From the NCBI GenBank assembly GCA_021850555.1, contig JAJZLX010000098.1:1-35030 (forward strand): a stretch of DNA of 35,030 nucleotides, given 5' to 3'. Source of the stretch: Pseudomonadota bacterium. Its GTDB lineage: Bacteria; Pseudomonadota; Gammaproteobacteria; Steroidobacterales; Steroidobacteraceae. Positions 16,135-23,666 of this stretch are shown piece by piece (the first letter of the stretch is position 1; each line of letters begins with the position of its first letter). A program made the position numbers and the translations under genes. The notes beneath the pieces were generated by a model. That model had not been told where the DNA came from and did not search any database. It saw only the letters and a list, made by a program, of their open reading frames with translations.

Positions 16135-16197
16135 GATCGAACGCTCCTCTGAAGTCTACCTGGAATGGCATATTTCTAAACTCTCTCAATAGGTTAC

Positions 16198-16220
16198 GGA
16201 GGTTTCGAGACGAAACCTCC
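16198..16220. repeat. Perfect 10-base hairpin between parA and parB, candidate parS
   Basis: GGAGGTTTCG (16198-16207) and CGAAACCTCC (16211-16220) are perfect inverted arms around AGA. The site lies between parA and parB. It could be a centromere site (parS) for ParB or an RNA hairpin that tunes the parA/parB ratio. The sequence alone cannot decide. Confidence 0.6.
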
Positions 16221-16248
16221 CTGCCCTGCCCGGCTCCGCCGCGGATCT

Positions 16249-17451
16249 TCATGCGATGGCTCGCTCGGTCAGCTCCGCGGCTTTCGAGGGCCACTCGCGC
16301 AGCACCGCGAGCTCGATCTCCTCGAAGACGTTGTTCATCATGCCGAGTACGGCGCGGTCGGGCTTGGGCTGCTCGTACGGCGTGGTGAACTGGGCGGCCG
16401 CATTGATCACGGCGCTCGAGTGGAAGAACACCCGTTGGAAAACCGAATCGCCGAAGCAGGCGCGCATGACTTCGAAGAACTGTTTCTGGCTCTCGTAGCG
16501 GCGATCGAAGAGCGAGGTCAGCACCGAGATCCAGCGGTAGGTCTTGGTGGGGTCGAGCTGGCCGATGTAGGCATGCACCATGCGGAAGAATTGCACGGTG
16601 CTCGAGAAGTCGAACATGCGTGCTGCCGAGGGGACGATCAGCGCATCGGCGGCCAGCAGCACGTTGATGGAAATCATGCCGAGGGCCGGCGGGCTGTCGA
16701 TCAGGATCAGATCGTAGTCCTGGGCGACGGTCTGCAGCCCGTAACGCAGCTCGCTGAAGAAGGCGACCCGCTGCTCGCGCGTCGCCTGGGAACCGACGCG
16801 CATGACGATGGCAATCTCGGCCTCGTAGAGCGCGAGGCAGGCCGGGATGAGATCGATGCCGGGAAAGTAGGTCTTGCGCACGGCGTAGGCGAGGCTCTCC
16901 TGCTCGCTCGCCAGGTACGGCAGAATCGTGTCGTCGGCGGTGATCTCGGCGTCGGGCACGTAGCCGAACATGGAGGTGGTGGTGGCTTGGCTGTCCGTAT
17001 CGACGACGAGCACGCGGTAACCCTTGAGGGCGAGGTAATGGGCGAGGTTCACGCAGGTGGTGGACTTGCCGACACCACCTTTGAAATTCTGGCAGGCGAG
17101 CACCAGCGGCGGATCGGTCGCGGGGTCGCGCCAGGGCAGGGTCCCGAAGTGGGCCCGGAAGGCCTGGACCTGCTCGAGGGAATAGCCGACCCGGCGGTTG
17201 TTGCCGGGGTTGCGTGCCGGCGCCGCCATGCCGATCTCGGACTCGGCCCGGGCGAGGGTGGTGCGGTCACGGCCGACCATCTCGGCGGCCTCACCGGGGC
17301 TGAAGAGTCGCTGCAGGGTCTTGCGTTGATGCGGCTCGGCGCCGAGTTCGTGCATCCTTTGCAGGAAGCTTTCACTGGCACTGAGAATGGCTTGAAGCTT
17401 GTCGAGGGCGGTGATCGCTGGCACACTATGCTCCCGTGGAACGCGCTGCAC
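16249..17451 (-). CDS. parA: ParA-family partition ATPase with N-terminal DNA-binding domain
   Basis: The 400-residue ParA is of the type Ia kind, with an N-terminal helix-turn-helix extension (FSPGEAAEMVGRDRTTLARAE near residue 70) before the ATPase. The deviant Walker A is NFKGGVGKSTTCVNLA near residue 127, with VLVVDTDSQATTT (A' motif) and LILIDSPPALG (Walker B) following. ParA forms nucleoid-bound patches that ParB uses to move plasmids, and the extension normally represses the par operon. It is divergent from repA with only 80 bases between the two starts, so the promoters sit back to back. A start further inside is possible but the N-terminal domain looks real. Confidence 0.93.
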   Translation of the reverse strand: MQRVPREHSVPAITALDKLQAILSASESFLQRMHELGAEPHQRKTLQRLFSPGEAAEMVGRDRTTLARAESEIGMAAPARNPGNNRRVGYSLEQVQAFRAHFGTLPWRDPATDPPLVLACQNFKGGVGKSTTCVNLAHYLALKGYRVLVVDTDSQATTTSMFGYVPDAEITADDTILPYLASEQESLAYAVRKTYFPGIDLIPACLALYEAEIAIVMRVGSQATREQRVAFFSELRYGLQTVAQDYDLILIDSPPALGMISINVLLAADALIVPSAARMFDFSSTVQFFRMVHAYIGQLDPTKTYRWISVLTSLFDRRYESQKQFFEVMRACFGDSVFQRVFFHSSAVINAAAQFTTPYEQPKPDRAVLGMMNNVFEEIELAVLREWPSKAAELTERAIA

Positions 17452-17531
17452 ACGGATATTGCGCGAAAACTAGCAGAAATCCGTGCGCGGGACCATCGTA
17501 GAATTGCGATCGGGCAGGGCGGTGGCGGGAA
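17452..17531. promoter_or_regulatory. Divergent parA/repA control region
   Basis: Only 80 bases separate the starts of parA (left) and repA (right), so both promoters and any ParA or RepA binding sites must overlap here. GGCGGGAA precedes the repA ATG. I could not identify consensus -35/-10 pairs with confidence. Confidence 0.45.
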
Positions 17532-18773
17532 ATGAGCGACGATACGCAGACGGTCTCGGAGACGACTCGGTTTGAGCGGCACGTGCGGTTGCTCGCCGAG
17601 GTTGGCGTCTCGCCCGAGCTCACCGTGCGTCAGCTGCTCGCCGCCCGGTTTCCCATAGAGTGGATCAAGGCACGCTTTCCCAAGGTCTCCGAGTCCGCGT
17701 TCCACGTACCGGTCGAGCCCGCCCTGCGGCGCCGGCGGGGCGCGAAACCTGCAGTCACTCTGCCTCCCGCTCCCGCGCCACATCAATCCGCGTCGGTTGG
17801 ACAGGGCGCGCTTCCCGTGCTTCCCGCTGGGGCTTTGGCCGAACGGGTGGTGCACAAGACAGCCTTGGCGTCCCCACGCTCGACCGCTGCATCAATCCCG
17901 ACATCAGTTCCAACACACACGCATGCACCGGCGGCGCCGAAGTCGGCTTCAGCCGACGACGCGTTGAGCGATGGAATCTCGTTCCAGTATGTCCCGTTGA
18001 TTCAGTGCTCGTTCCCGCACGCCGATCCCGGCGCGGTCGCGCAGTTCACCCGGCGGAACGGGTGGCTCGAGTTGACACTCTCGACCGCGCGCCCGGACAC
18101 GGGGCTGCCCTACGGGGTGCCGGCGCGCCTGCTGACGATCTACTGCGCTTCCGAGGCCAAGCGTACGCACTCGCCGGAGATCTATCTCGGGGAGAGTGTG
18201 CACCAGTTCCTGCGCCGGCTCGATGTGCCGATCACGCGGGGTGAGCGCGGATCGCTCAGGGTGTATGCGAACCAGCTCCTGAGGTTGGTGCATTGCGCGA
18301 TCTCGATCGACGAGAACATCCGGGATGCCTCGGGACGTACCGGGTTGCACATCCGCCAAGCGCTGTTCGTGGAAGAAGCGCGGCTGTGGTGGGATGAGGC
18401 GACGGCGATCGGGCAGGGCAGCAGCCTGGTGCTCTCGCCGGTGCTCTATGACTCGATCCTCGAGCGTTCAGCGCCGCTGTCGACGAAGGCGCTGAAGCAG
18501 CTGCGCAAGAGTCCGATGGATCTCGATGTCTATGCGTGGCTGGTGCACCGGCTGTTTCATCTCGGCCGACCGAGCACGGTGACCTGGGCGCAGCTCTCAG
18601 GTCAGTTCGGGCACGGGTATCGGGAGCTGCGCAAGTTCCGCCGGTTCTTCGCCGACTCGGTGAAACGGGTCCAGGAGGTCTATCCGGAGGCGCGGCTCAA
18701 GCTCACCGATGCCGGTGTCATCCTGCTGCCCTCGCCGCAGCACATCCCACGGGACGCGCTGGTCAGCCCTTGA
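17532..18773 (+). CDS. repA: Plasmid replication initiator, RepA_C type
   Basis: The 413-residue protein has a divergent N-terminal third, rich in Pro/Ala/Ser around residues 75-140. Its C-terminal domain fits the plasmid-encoded RepA family: GLPYGVPARLLTIYCASEAK, then IYLGESVHQFLRRLDVPITR and GSLRVYANQLLRLVHCAISI. This family starts replication of plasmids in many Proteobacteria by binding the origin. It faces away from parAB, the usual arrangement in such backbones. An imperfect hairpin sits 25 bases after its stop, followed by a 650-base non-coding stretch that may be the origin. The family assignment is fairly secure and is the main reason to call this a plasmid. Confidence 0.85.
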   Translation: MSDDTQTVSETTRFERHVRLLAEVGVSPELTVRQLLAARFPIEWIKARFPKVSESAFHVPVEPALRRRRGAKPAVTLPPAPAPHQSASVGQGALPVLPAGALAERVVHKTALASPRSTAASIPTSVPTHTHAPAAPKSASADDALSDGISFQYVPLIQCSFPHADPGAVAQFTRRNGWLELTLSTARPDTGLPYGVPARLLTIYCASEAKRTHSPEIYLGESVHQFLRRLDVPITRGERGSLRVYANQLLRLVHCAISIDENIRDASGRTGLHIRQALFVEEARLWWDEATAIGQGSSLVLSPVLYDSILERSAPLSTKALKQLRKSPMDLDVYAWLVHRLFHLGRPSTVTWAQLSGQFGHGYRELRKFRRFFADSVKRVQEVYPEARLKLTDAGVILLPSPQHIPRDALVSP

Positions 18774-18797
18774 GCGCCACCCTGGGCGCTTCGAATG

Positions 18798-18830
18798 ATG
18801 GGCGATTATGGATTCCCCATAATTGCCCAT
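18798..18830. terminator. Hairpin downstream of repA
   Basis: Arms 18798-18811 and 18817-18830 (14 bases, one G-T pair) enclose ATTCC. It lies 25 bases past the repA stop. There is no T run, so it may be a protein binding site rather than a terminator. Confidence 0.5.
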
Positions 18831-19059
18831 AACTCCGGCCGACTGTGCAACGGCAGGCCTTGCCCCATCCCGCCCGACCCGAGACCTGTAGTTCCACTCA
18901 TCGGGGTGGGGTCTTGAGATCAAGGCGGCGCGATCGAACTTCCAAGTCGGAAATTGGTGAGGCCCTGTGACATCTCTACCGCTCTGCGGGGCGGCTTGGC
19001 GGAAAATTTGGAGCGAATTCTCGGTAAAACAGTGGGTTGGAAGAGGGGAAAACAGGGGG

Positions 19060-19170
19060 CGTTGCATCTCTTCCGCTTTGTGCTCAGGCCATTGATCACT
19101 AAGGACTTTCTCGATGAATGGCAGGTCGGTGAACCGCTCGCGAAACCTTCGAGCCGTTGCATCTCTTCCG
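19060..19170. repeat. Pair of 16-base direct repeats
   Basis: CGTTGCATCTCTTCCG occurs at 19060-19075 and 19155-19170, spaced 95 bases. A partial copy GCGTTGCA lies near 19222. On the other strand each copy reads GGAAGAGATGCAACG. Confidence 0.6.
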
Positions 19171-19295
19171 TGCAGGCGTCGGACAGCTGCCGCAGGAGCG
19201 TGGCGGTTCTCCCAAAATGGCGTTGCAACCCTTCGTGAAAGCGTTAATACCTCCTGTATAAACAATACGTTACATGTTCACCTCTAATTCCTGTA

Positions 19296-19336
19296 GTTCC
19301 CTATATCAATCCTGATCCGGACCATAAATAGGGAAC
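19296..19336. repeat. Inverted repeat upstream of the DUF433 gene
   Basis: GTTCCCTAT (19296-19304) and ATAGGGAAC (19328-19336) are perfect arms, 23 bases apart, in the AT-rich leader of the toxin-antitoxin operon. Possible operator. Confidence 0.5.
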
Positions 19337-19386
19337 GGGGACCTAGAAGGCGAGACTACGCATTGAAACCAGTCTTTCCGACCTAT

Positions 19387-19408
19387 ATATTCCGGTCCAT
19401 CGGAATAT
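19387..19408. promoter_or_regulatory. Candidate operator of the DUF433/DUF5615 operon
   Basis: ATATTCCG (19387-19394) and CGGAATAT (19401-19408) flank GTCCAT and end 15 bases before the DUF433 start. Its position fits autorepression by the antitoxin, which has a helix-turn-helix-like N-terminus. Confidence 0.5.
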
Positions 19409-19423
19409 TTTATTGGAACGATC

Positions 19424-20104
19424 GTGAACCCTGCTGTCGATATGCTCAAACCCACCGAAGCCGCAGTGGTGGCTCGCGTTGCGCTCCGAGACGTCAATCG
19501 GGCGATCGATGAGCGCATTTTGCCGGAGGGTTTTTTCTCGATCGACGACGGTCGGCACGTCGCGGTCCTCGCGTGCACGTTCATCGCGTTCTACTTCGAA
19601 ACGGCCAAGCGATTGACGTCAGAGGAGCGGCTATTTGCCATTAAGGAAGTCAGCACGCGGCTGCTCAAATTTCATGGTCCGGCGCACTCTCTCGCCTCGT
19701 TAATCAAGAAACGCTGGCTGCTGCCCGAGAGAGACTGGATCGTGAAGGATGAGTTCATCACCATTGATTTCGCCCCCTTCGCCAGACGCACTACAGAGCG
19801 CATGGAGCGGCTGCTGGCCGCGCGGGAGGCCGTGGTATCTGACCCAGAGCTGCTCGGCGGAACGCCGGTTCTGCGGGGCACTCGTGTGCCTGTCCATGAT
19901 GTTGCCGCGTCCGTCGCGGCCGGCCTGCCCATGGATCGCATCCTCGCGGCCTATCCTTCGCTCGATGCGGACCAAGTCGAGCGGGCCACGATCTACGCCG
20001 AGGCCAATCCTATGCGTGGCCGTCCGCGGAACAGCGATGAGCTTCCGAGGGGCGCCCGCAGGGTTGCCGATCGGCGCGTGCCCCGCCGCAGGCCGGGTGG
20101 ATGA
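19424..20104 (+). CDS. DUF433 family antitoxin
   Basis: The 226-residue protein has an N-terminal helix-turn-helix-like part (MLKPTEAAVVARVALRDVNR) and a C-terminal DUF433 domain with the hallmark DPELLGGTPVLRGTRVPVHD near residue 145, followed by DRILAAYPSLDADQVERATIYA. DUF433 proteins are antitoxins for DUF5615/PIN-like toxins, and the next gene encodes one. The two overlap in an ATGA. The start is the GTG at 19424; an ATG six codons later (19442) is an alternative. Residues after about 200 (Arg/Pro-rich) are an unusual tail. Confidence 0.85.
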   Translation: MNPAVDMLKPTEAAVVARVALRDVNRAIDERILPEGFFSIDDGRHVAVLACTFIAFYFETAKRLTSEERLFAIKEVSTRLLKFHGPAHSLASLIKKRWLLPERDWIVKDEFITIDFAPFARRTTERMERLLAAREAVVSDPELLGGTPVLRGTRVPVHDVAASVAAGLPMDRILAAYPSLDADQVERATIYAEANPMRGRPRNSDELPRGARRVADRRVPRRRPGG

Positions 20105-20520
20105 AGTTTCTGGTTGACGAGTGTCTCAGCCCGGAACTCGTCAAACTCGCCCGCGACAGGGGACATGCTGAATCGTCCCACGTGGTCTGGCTGGGTCAAG
20201 CGGGACGCAAGGACTGGGAGCTGAAGCCTTTCATCCTCGAGGGCGACTGGACCTTTGTCACCCGGAATTCCGTGGATTTTCGTGGCCCGTCCGACGATCC
20301 GGGCGCCAAGGGTCAGTACGCCGACGTTGAAATTCACGCCGGGTTGATCTGCCTCAACGGTCCCTATGATGGAATGGATCTCGACATGCAGCTCGAGCTG
20401 TTCGAGCAGGCGTTGGAGGAATTGGAGGGCAATCCTGATCTCATCAACCAGGTGCTCGAGATCACCTGCGAAGAAGATTCCATCGCCGTCCGCCGTTATG
20501 GGCTGCCAGAGGTCGATTAG
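20101..20520 (+). CDS. DUF5615 PIN-like toxin
   Basis: The 139-residue protein starts MKFLVDECLSPELVKLARDRG, the DUF5615 form of the PIN fold with the first acidic pair D-E, and continues with GDWTFVTRNSVDFRG, the second acidic region. PIN-like toxins of this family are predicted RNases neutralised by DUF433 partners. Its ATG overlaps the antitoxin stop. With the PhdYeFM/PIN and AbiE pairs this is the third toxin-antitoxin system in the window, which fits plasmid maintenance. Confidence 0.85.
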   Translation: MKFLVDECLSPELVKLARDRGHAESSHVVWLGQAGRKDWELKPFILEGDWTFVTRNSVDFRGPSDDPGAKGQYADVEIHAGLICLNGPYDGMDLDMQLELFEQALEELEGNPDLINQVLEITCEEDSIAVRRYGLPEVD

Positions 20521-20838
20521 CCATCGGAAGCGCCGTTCCGGGCGCGTTCAAAGAAATATTTCGGCGACGTCTTGTTTTCTGCCTTGCCGCCCCCAAAGGG
20601 CAATAGCCGCCCGGAATTGGCTGGGTGGTCCGGCTGTTGAGACTGTCAAGTGTGAAACAGGATTCCGGTACCAGGACACCACCAGGTGATTCTGCATACC
20701 GGCGCTGTGGATCGCTGACTACGGGCATCGCTCGTTCCTCGGCGGCTGCATTATGCCGCATTGTGTTCTTGGACCCGCGTTGGTAAGGCCTTTCTTGAAG
20801 AAACACAGGAGGGGTTGCGTTGACGATTAGCGGCGTGC
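20521..20838. other. Non-coding leader of the reverse transcriptase
   Basis: About 320 bases with no convincing gene separate the DUF5615 toxin from the structured RNA at 20839-20896. They include a hairpin GCGGC (20742-20746) / GCCGC (20755-20759), and CACC-ACCA-GGTG near 20677. Plus-strand frame 20607-20783 has no stop codon for 177 bases. The region is the natural place for the template RNA of a defence reverse transcriptase. Confidence 0.4.
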
Positions 20839-20896
20839 GTTCGGGAGACGTTCAGCACTGGTGCTGAGGCTCCGGGTCAGAGCCAGTCTCCCGAAC
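20839..20896 (+). ncRNA. Candidate structured RNA, three-way junction before the reverse transcriptase
   Basis: An 11-base perfect outer stem pairs GTTCGGGAGAC (20839-20849) with GTCTCCCGAAC (20886-20896). It encloses two adjacent hairpins: TCAGCAC/GTGCTGA (20852-20858 with 20861-20867) and GGCTC/GAGCC (20868-20872 with 20880-20884, loop CGGGTCA). Nearly every base is paired. It ends 24 bases before the reverse transcriptase GTG. In DRT2-type systems a structured RNA directly upstream of the gene is the reverse transcription template; that link is inference. It may be the 3' part of a longer RNA. Confidence 0.6.
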
Positions 20897-20920
20897 TGTG
20901 CAATTTTCAGGGGGATCCGC

Positions 20921-22201
20921 GTGGGAACACCGAAATGGTTCAAACGCCGCGCCTACAGGCATTTTGACCGCCCTGTCGGGGAGGCTTTCGTCCGGCGGGT
21001 GCAGAACTCGGATTTCGTCCGCGTGCACTCATTTTCGCCCCTGATCCATTTCGTCAAAAAATCGAGGCGGTACAAAGCAGACCGGCACCAGACCGTCTGG
21101 AAGGAACGTCCGATCATGTTTGCGTCTCATCGGGACGCGTGCATTTTTTCGTATTACTCGTCGCTACTCGATGCCGCGTTGGAGGTGAACTACAAACGCG
21201 ACGGCCTGGGTGCGAACGTCATCGCCTATCGGAAACTGGGCAAGGGCAATGCGGCGTTTTCAGCCGAGGCTTACCAGTACGCTGCAGCCCATGCGCCCTG
21301 CAAAATCCTGGCGTTCGACGTCACCGACTTTTTTGGCAGCCTGGATCACAAGCGGCTCAAACAGCGCTTGAAGACCCTGCTGGGGGTCGAAGAGCTCCCC
21401 CCGGACTGGTACCAGGTGTTCAAAGCCGCTACCCATTACCACTTCATCGATAGCGCTGCCCTGAAGGCGGACGAGGTCATTGGGCCGCGTTGCAAGATAC
21501 GGGCATCGTTGCCGATTGCCTCCATTGCAGAGATCAAGGCGCGCGGAATACCGATCCACACTTCGACGACGTGGAACGACCGGAAGGGCATCCCGCAGGG
21601 CACGCCGATCAGCGCCACCCTGGCGAACCTGTATCTCTACGACTTCGATCTGCAGATGCTGAGGTATGCCAGCGAGGCCGGTGCGTTTTATCGACGGTAT
21701 TCGGACGACATCCTGTTCATCTGCCCGCCGGAGCTCGCCAAGGGAGCCGAGGAAAAGATCCGGGCGCTGCTGGGCCAGGACAGGTTGACCATCAGCGAAG
21801 GTAAAACGGAAAGGACGCTGTTCGACCCGGCGACTGAGGAGGGCAGGGGACGGGCGGCTCAGTATCTCGGGTTTGCCTTTTCGCCGGCAGGAGCGGTGTT
21901 GCGGGCGTCCTCGGTGAGCCGGTGCTGGCGAAAATTGCGTGGCGCGGTGAAGCGCACACGGAAGGCGGCCGCGGCGGCGGCCGAAAAAGGCGAACCGTTC
22001 AGACTGTCCACGCGGAAGCTGCGGCGGCAGTTCTCGCCGACCGGTGCGCGGAATTTTTCGACCTATGCCCGTCGTGCGGCGACAACCTTCGGAGCTGATG
22101 GCGCCGGTATTCTGAAGCAGGTTCGCCGGTTTGATCGGGCGGCGGACGCCGAAATCCGCAAGCTCAAGGCAGAACTAAACCCGAAACCGACGGACGGGTA
22201 A
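20921..22201 (+). CDS. Stand-alone reverse transcriptase, DRT2/UG2-like defence RT
   Basis: The 426-residue reverse transcriptase starts at GTG 20921, preceded by AGGGGG six bases away; the frame is open further upstream but runs through the RNA structure. Residues 1-17 read MGTPKWFKRRAYRHFDR. Motif A is LAFDVTDFFGSLDH (near 130), the region IPQGTPISATLANLYLYDFD lies at about 223, and the catalytic YRRYSDDILFI has YSDD near 260. There is no maturase, protease or integrase domain, so it is not a group II intron or retroelement enzyme. Length, N-terminal motif and the structured upstream RNA suggest the UG2/DRT2 class, which makes concatemeric cDNA during phage infection. Other UG classes remain possible. 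Confidence 0.85.
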   Translation: MGTPKWFKRRAYRHFDRPVGEAFVRRVQNSDFVRVHSFSPLIHFVKKSRRYKADRHQTVWKERPIMFASHRDACIFSYYSSLLDAALEVNYKRDGLGANVIAYRKLGKGNAAFSAEAYQYAAAHAPCKILAFDVTDFFGSLDHKRLKQRLKTLLGVEELPPDWYQVFKAATHYHFIDSAALKADEVIGPRCKIRASLPIASIAEIKARGIPIHTSTTWNDRKGIPQGTPISATLANLYLYDFDLQMLRYASEAGAFYRRYSDDILFICPPELAKGAEEKIRALLGQDRLTISEGKTERTLFDPATEEGRGRAAQYLGFAFSPAGAVLRASSVSRCWRKLRGAVKRTRKAAAAAAEKGEPFRLSTRKLRRQFSPTGARNFSTYARRAATTFGADGAGILKQVRRFDRAADAEIRKLKAELNPKPTDG

Positions 22202-22206
22202 CCCAT

Positions 22207-22683
22207 TCACTGAGCGTGCACAGGTGGCCAGCCCGCAGACACGGAATGGTCCCGGGTGTCGGCGTGCATCGCTTCGATAAACGCGGCAAGCAGGACCCCA
22301 AGGCCGGCTCCAACCAATGCGCCTTCGCCCTTTCTGGCGATGGCGGTACCGACCAAAGCGCCGATCATGGCGCCGCCCAGATATCGGGCCGCTCGGGGAT
22401 TGGTTTCGGCCAGATCGAGGACGTCGTCCCCGAGCTGCACGCCCGTCATGAATGCCTCGTAGTAGTCGGCGAACTCGCGGACGACCAGTGGAGCCGATCC
22501 GAGCTCAAGATCGAGCAGGTAATCGGCGATCTGCCCGACGGCCCATGTCGTCGTCTGGTATGCGCCCGCATCGCGCGGATGAGGGAAGAACGTCGTTTTG
22601 GGGATGGTGACGGTTCCGCCGGTGCGGACAAGCCGCGTGCGCACGTCGCGCCAGGCCCGAATACTCTGGTCGTGAGTGTTCAT
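22207..22683 (-). CDS. Unknown small protein with glycine-zipper membrane segment
   Basis: The 158-residue protein starts at 22683, where its ATG overlaps the TGA of the preceding gene. The first 100 residues are soluble (GAYQTTTWAVGQIADYLLDL). Residues of about 105-145 form two Gly-rich hydrophobic stretches, YLGGAMIGALVGTAIA and GALVGAGLGVLLAAFIEA, a glycine-zipper pattern seen in membrane-inserting proteins. No function is recognised. It is the last gene of the leftward mobilization operon and ends only 5 bases from the reverse transcriptase stop. It could be a surface, pore-forming or stability protein; all are guesses. Confidence 0.65.
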   Translation of the reverse strand: MNTHDQSIRAWRDVRTRLVRTGGTVTIPKTTFFPHPRDAGAYQTTTWAVGQIADYLLDLELGSAPLVVREFADYYEAFMTGVQLGDDVLDLAETNPRAARYLGGAMIGALVGTAIARKGEGALVGAGLGVLLAAFIEAMHADTRDHSVSAGWPPVHAQ

Positions 22684-23570
22684 TTCGACTCGGCTCCTTC
22701 GCCGGCGGCCAGGACGAAGTCGATCACCCGACTTGACCCGGGCGCAAGTTGGGCGGACTTCTGGGCAATCCGCGAGCGTCGCTGCTCCATGGCGTTTGCC
22801 GATTTGAAATCGTGCTGCGGATATCGGTCCACAATCTGCTGTGACCCGATGGCGCCACTCGATCGGCCGGGAGAGAACATCGCGGCGTCGCGCGCCTCGA
22901 GCCCGCGGACCACGCGAAGAGCATCGGCCATTTCCGCCTCGATTGCCGTCATACCGCCCATGAGCAACGGCTTCATGGCCGCATACGCTTCCTGTAGAAC
23001 GATCGCAACGAGCATATGAAGCGGCCGGCAGTCCGGCTCCTCGATGTCGGATACATCGAAGAGCTCCCTGAGCACTTCCTCCGTTCTGTCCTCCAAGCTG
23101 TCGAGGACACGGCAAGCCTGCACTTGCGGCTGATGCCAAGTCGCAATGAGAAGATTGATCCGCACGGCGGACCAGATCAGAAACCGGCATAGCGCCGCTT
23201 CGGGATCGCCTTTACGTCGCGAGACGGCAAACAGCAACCGGCGCCACGAATCAAATTTTCCGTCGATCGCCTGGTTCAGCATCGTCCGGAACGCTTCCCG
23301 AATCGACGGGGGGACCTGCGACTGGAGCAGATTCTGCATGCCCCAATACACCCGTCCCATGAGGGGGAATTCGGCGGCGCGTTCAACAGCCGATGAGAGG
23401 CGGACGCCCCGCTGTTCTGCCGCCATGACTTCCATGCCGAGACGCATGGCCTCCAGAGCGACCGCCGGCGCTTCGCGCTCGAGCGGCTCATGTAGGTCGG
23501 CAGGAAGGAGGGGGAGGATCTGCCGGAGCAGGGCGCCGATCACCGGCTCATTCGTGGGGAGCGTGTTCAT
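22680..23570 (-). CDS. Unknown 296-residue protein of the mobilization operon
   Basis: The protein starts MNTLPTNEPVIGALLRQILP and is mostly alpha-helical by composition, with segments such as EAMRLGMEVMAAEQRG and CRFLIWSAVRINLLIATWHQ, and EEVLRELFDVSDIEEPDCRP. No catalytic motif is recognised and there is no signal peptide. It ends in an ATGA overlap with the glycine-zipper gene, so the two proteins are probably made together and may interact. The conserved-looking coding pattern and coupling support a real gene. A role in mobilization or in surface exclusion is possible but unproven. Confidence 0.65.
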   Translation of the reverse strand: MNTLPTNEPVIGALLRQILPLLPADLHEPLEREAPAVALEAMRLGMEVMAAEQRGVRLSSAVERAAEFPLMGRVYWGMQNLLQSQVPPSIREAFRTMLNQAIDGKFDSWRRLLFAVSRRKGDPEAALCRFLIWSAVRINLLIATWHQPQVQACRVLDSLEDRTEEVLRELFDVSDIEEPDCRPLHMLVAIVLQEAYAAMKPLLMGGMTAIEAEMADALRVVRGLEARDAAMFSPGRSSGAIGSQQIVDRYPQHDFKSANAMEQRRSRIAQKSAQLAPGSSRVIDFVLAAGEGAESK

Positions 23571-23666
23571 ATCCGGTAGCTTGCCGCAGGTTCGAGCGGG
23601 TCTGACATCGAGGACGCAAATATTTCTGGCGACACGGCTTCCCGTCGCACAGGCGGGCTGAGGCGA

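Larger units (their letters stand above)
18774..19423. other. Long non-coding stretch after repA, possible origin region
   Basis: The 650 bases between repA and the DUF433 gene hold no convincing gene. They contain a hairpin (18798-18830), a 16-base direct repeat CGTTGCATCTCTTCCG at 19060-19075 and 19155-19170 with a degenerate third copy near 19222, an AT-rich part from about 19245, and two inverted repeats just before the DUF433 gene. Minus-strand frames with protein-like pieces (for example TATLLRQLSDACTEEMQRLE) exist but have no good start and switch frame, so a decayed gene is possible. It may be oriV; classical iterons were not seen. Confidence 0.4.

Noticed and set aside
16420..17535. 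371-codon plus-strand frame opposite parA
   Set aside because: Antisense shadow of parA; composition dominated by Gly, Glu, Asp and His with no motif.
18597..19265. 222-codon minus-strand frame after repA
   Set aside because: Begins at a TTG, half of it is antisense to repA, and protein-like parts jump between frames; at most a decayed gene.
20921..22201. Group II intron or retron interpretation of the reverse transcriptase
   Set aside because: No maturase or endonuclease domain, no intron-like flanks, and the RT core has a UG-type N-terminus rather than the retron VTG pattern; not fully excluded without phylogeny.
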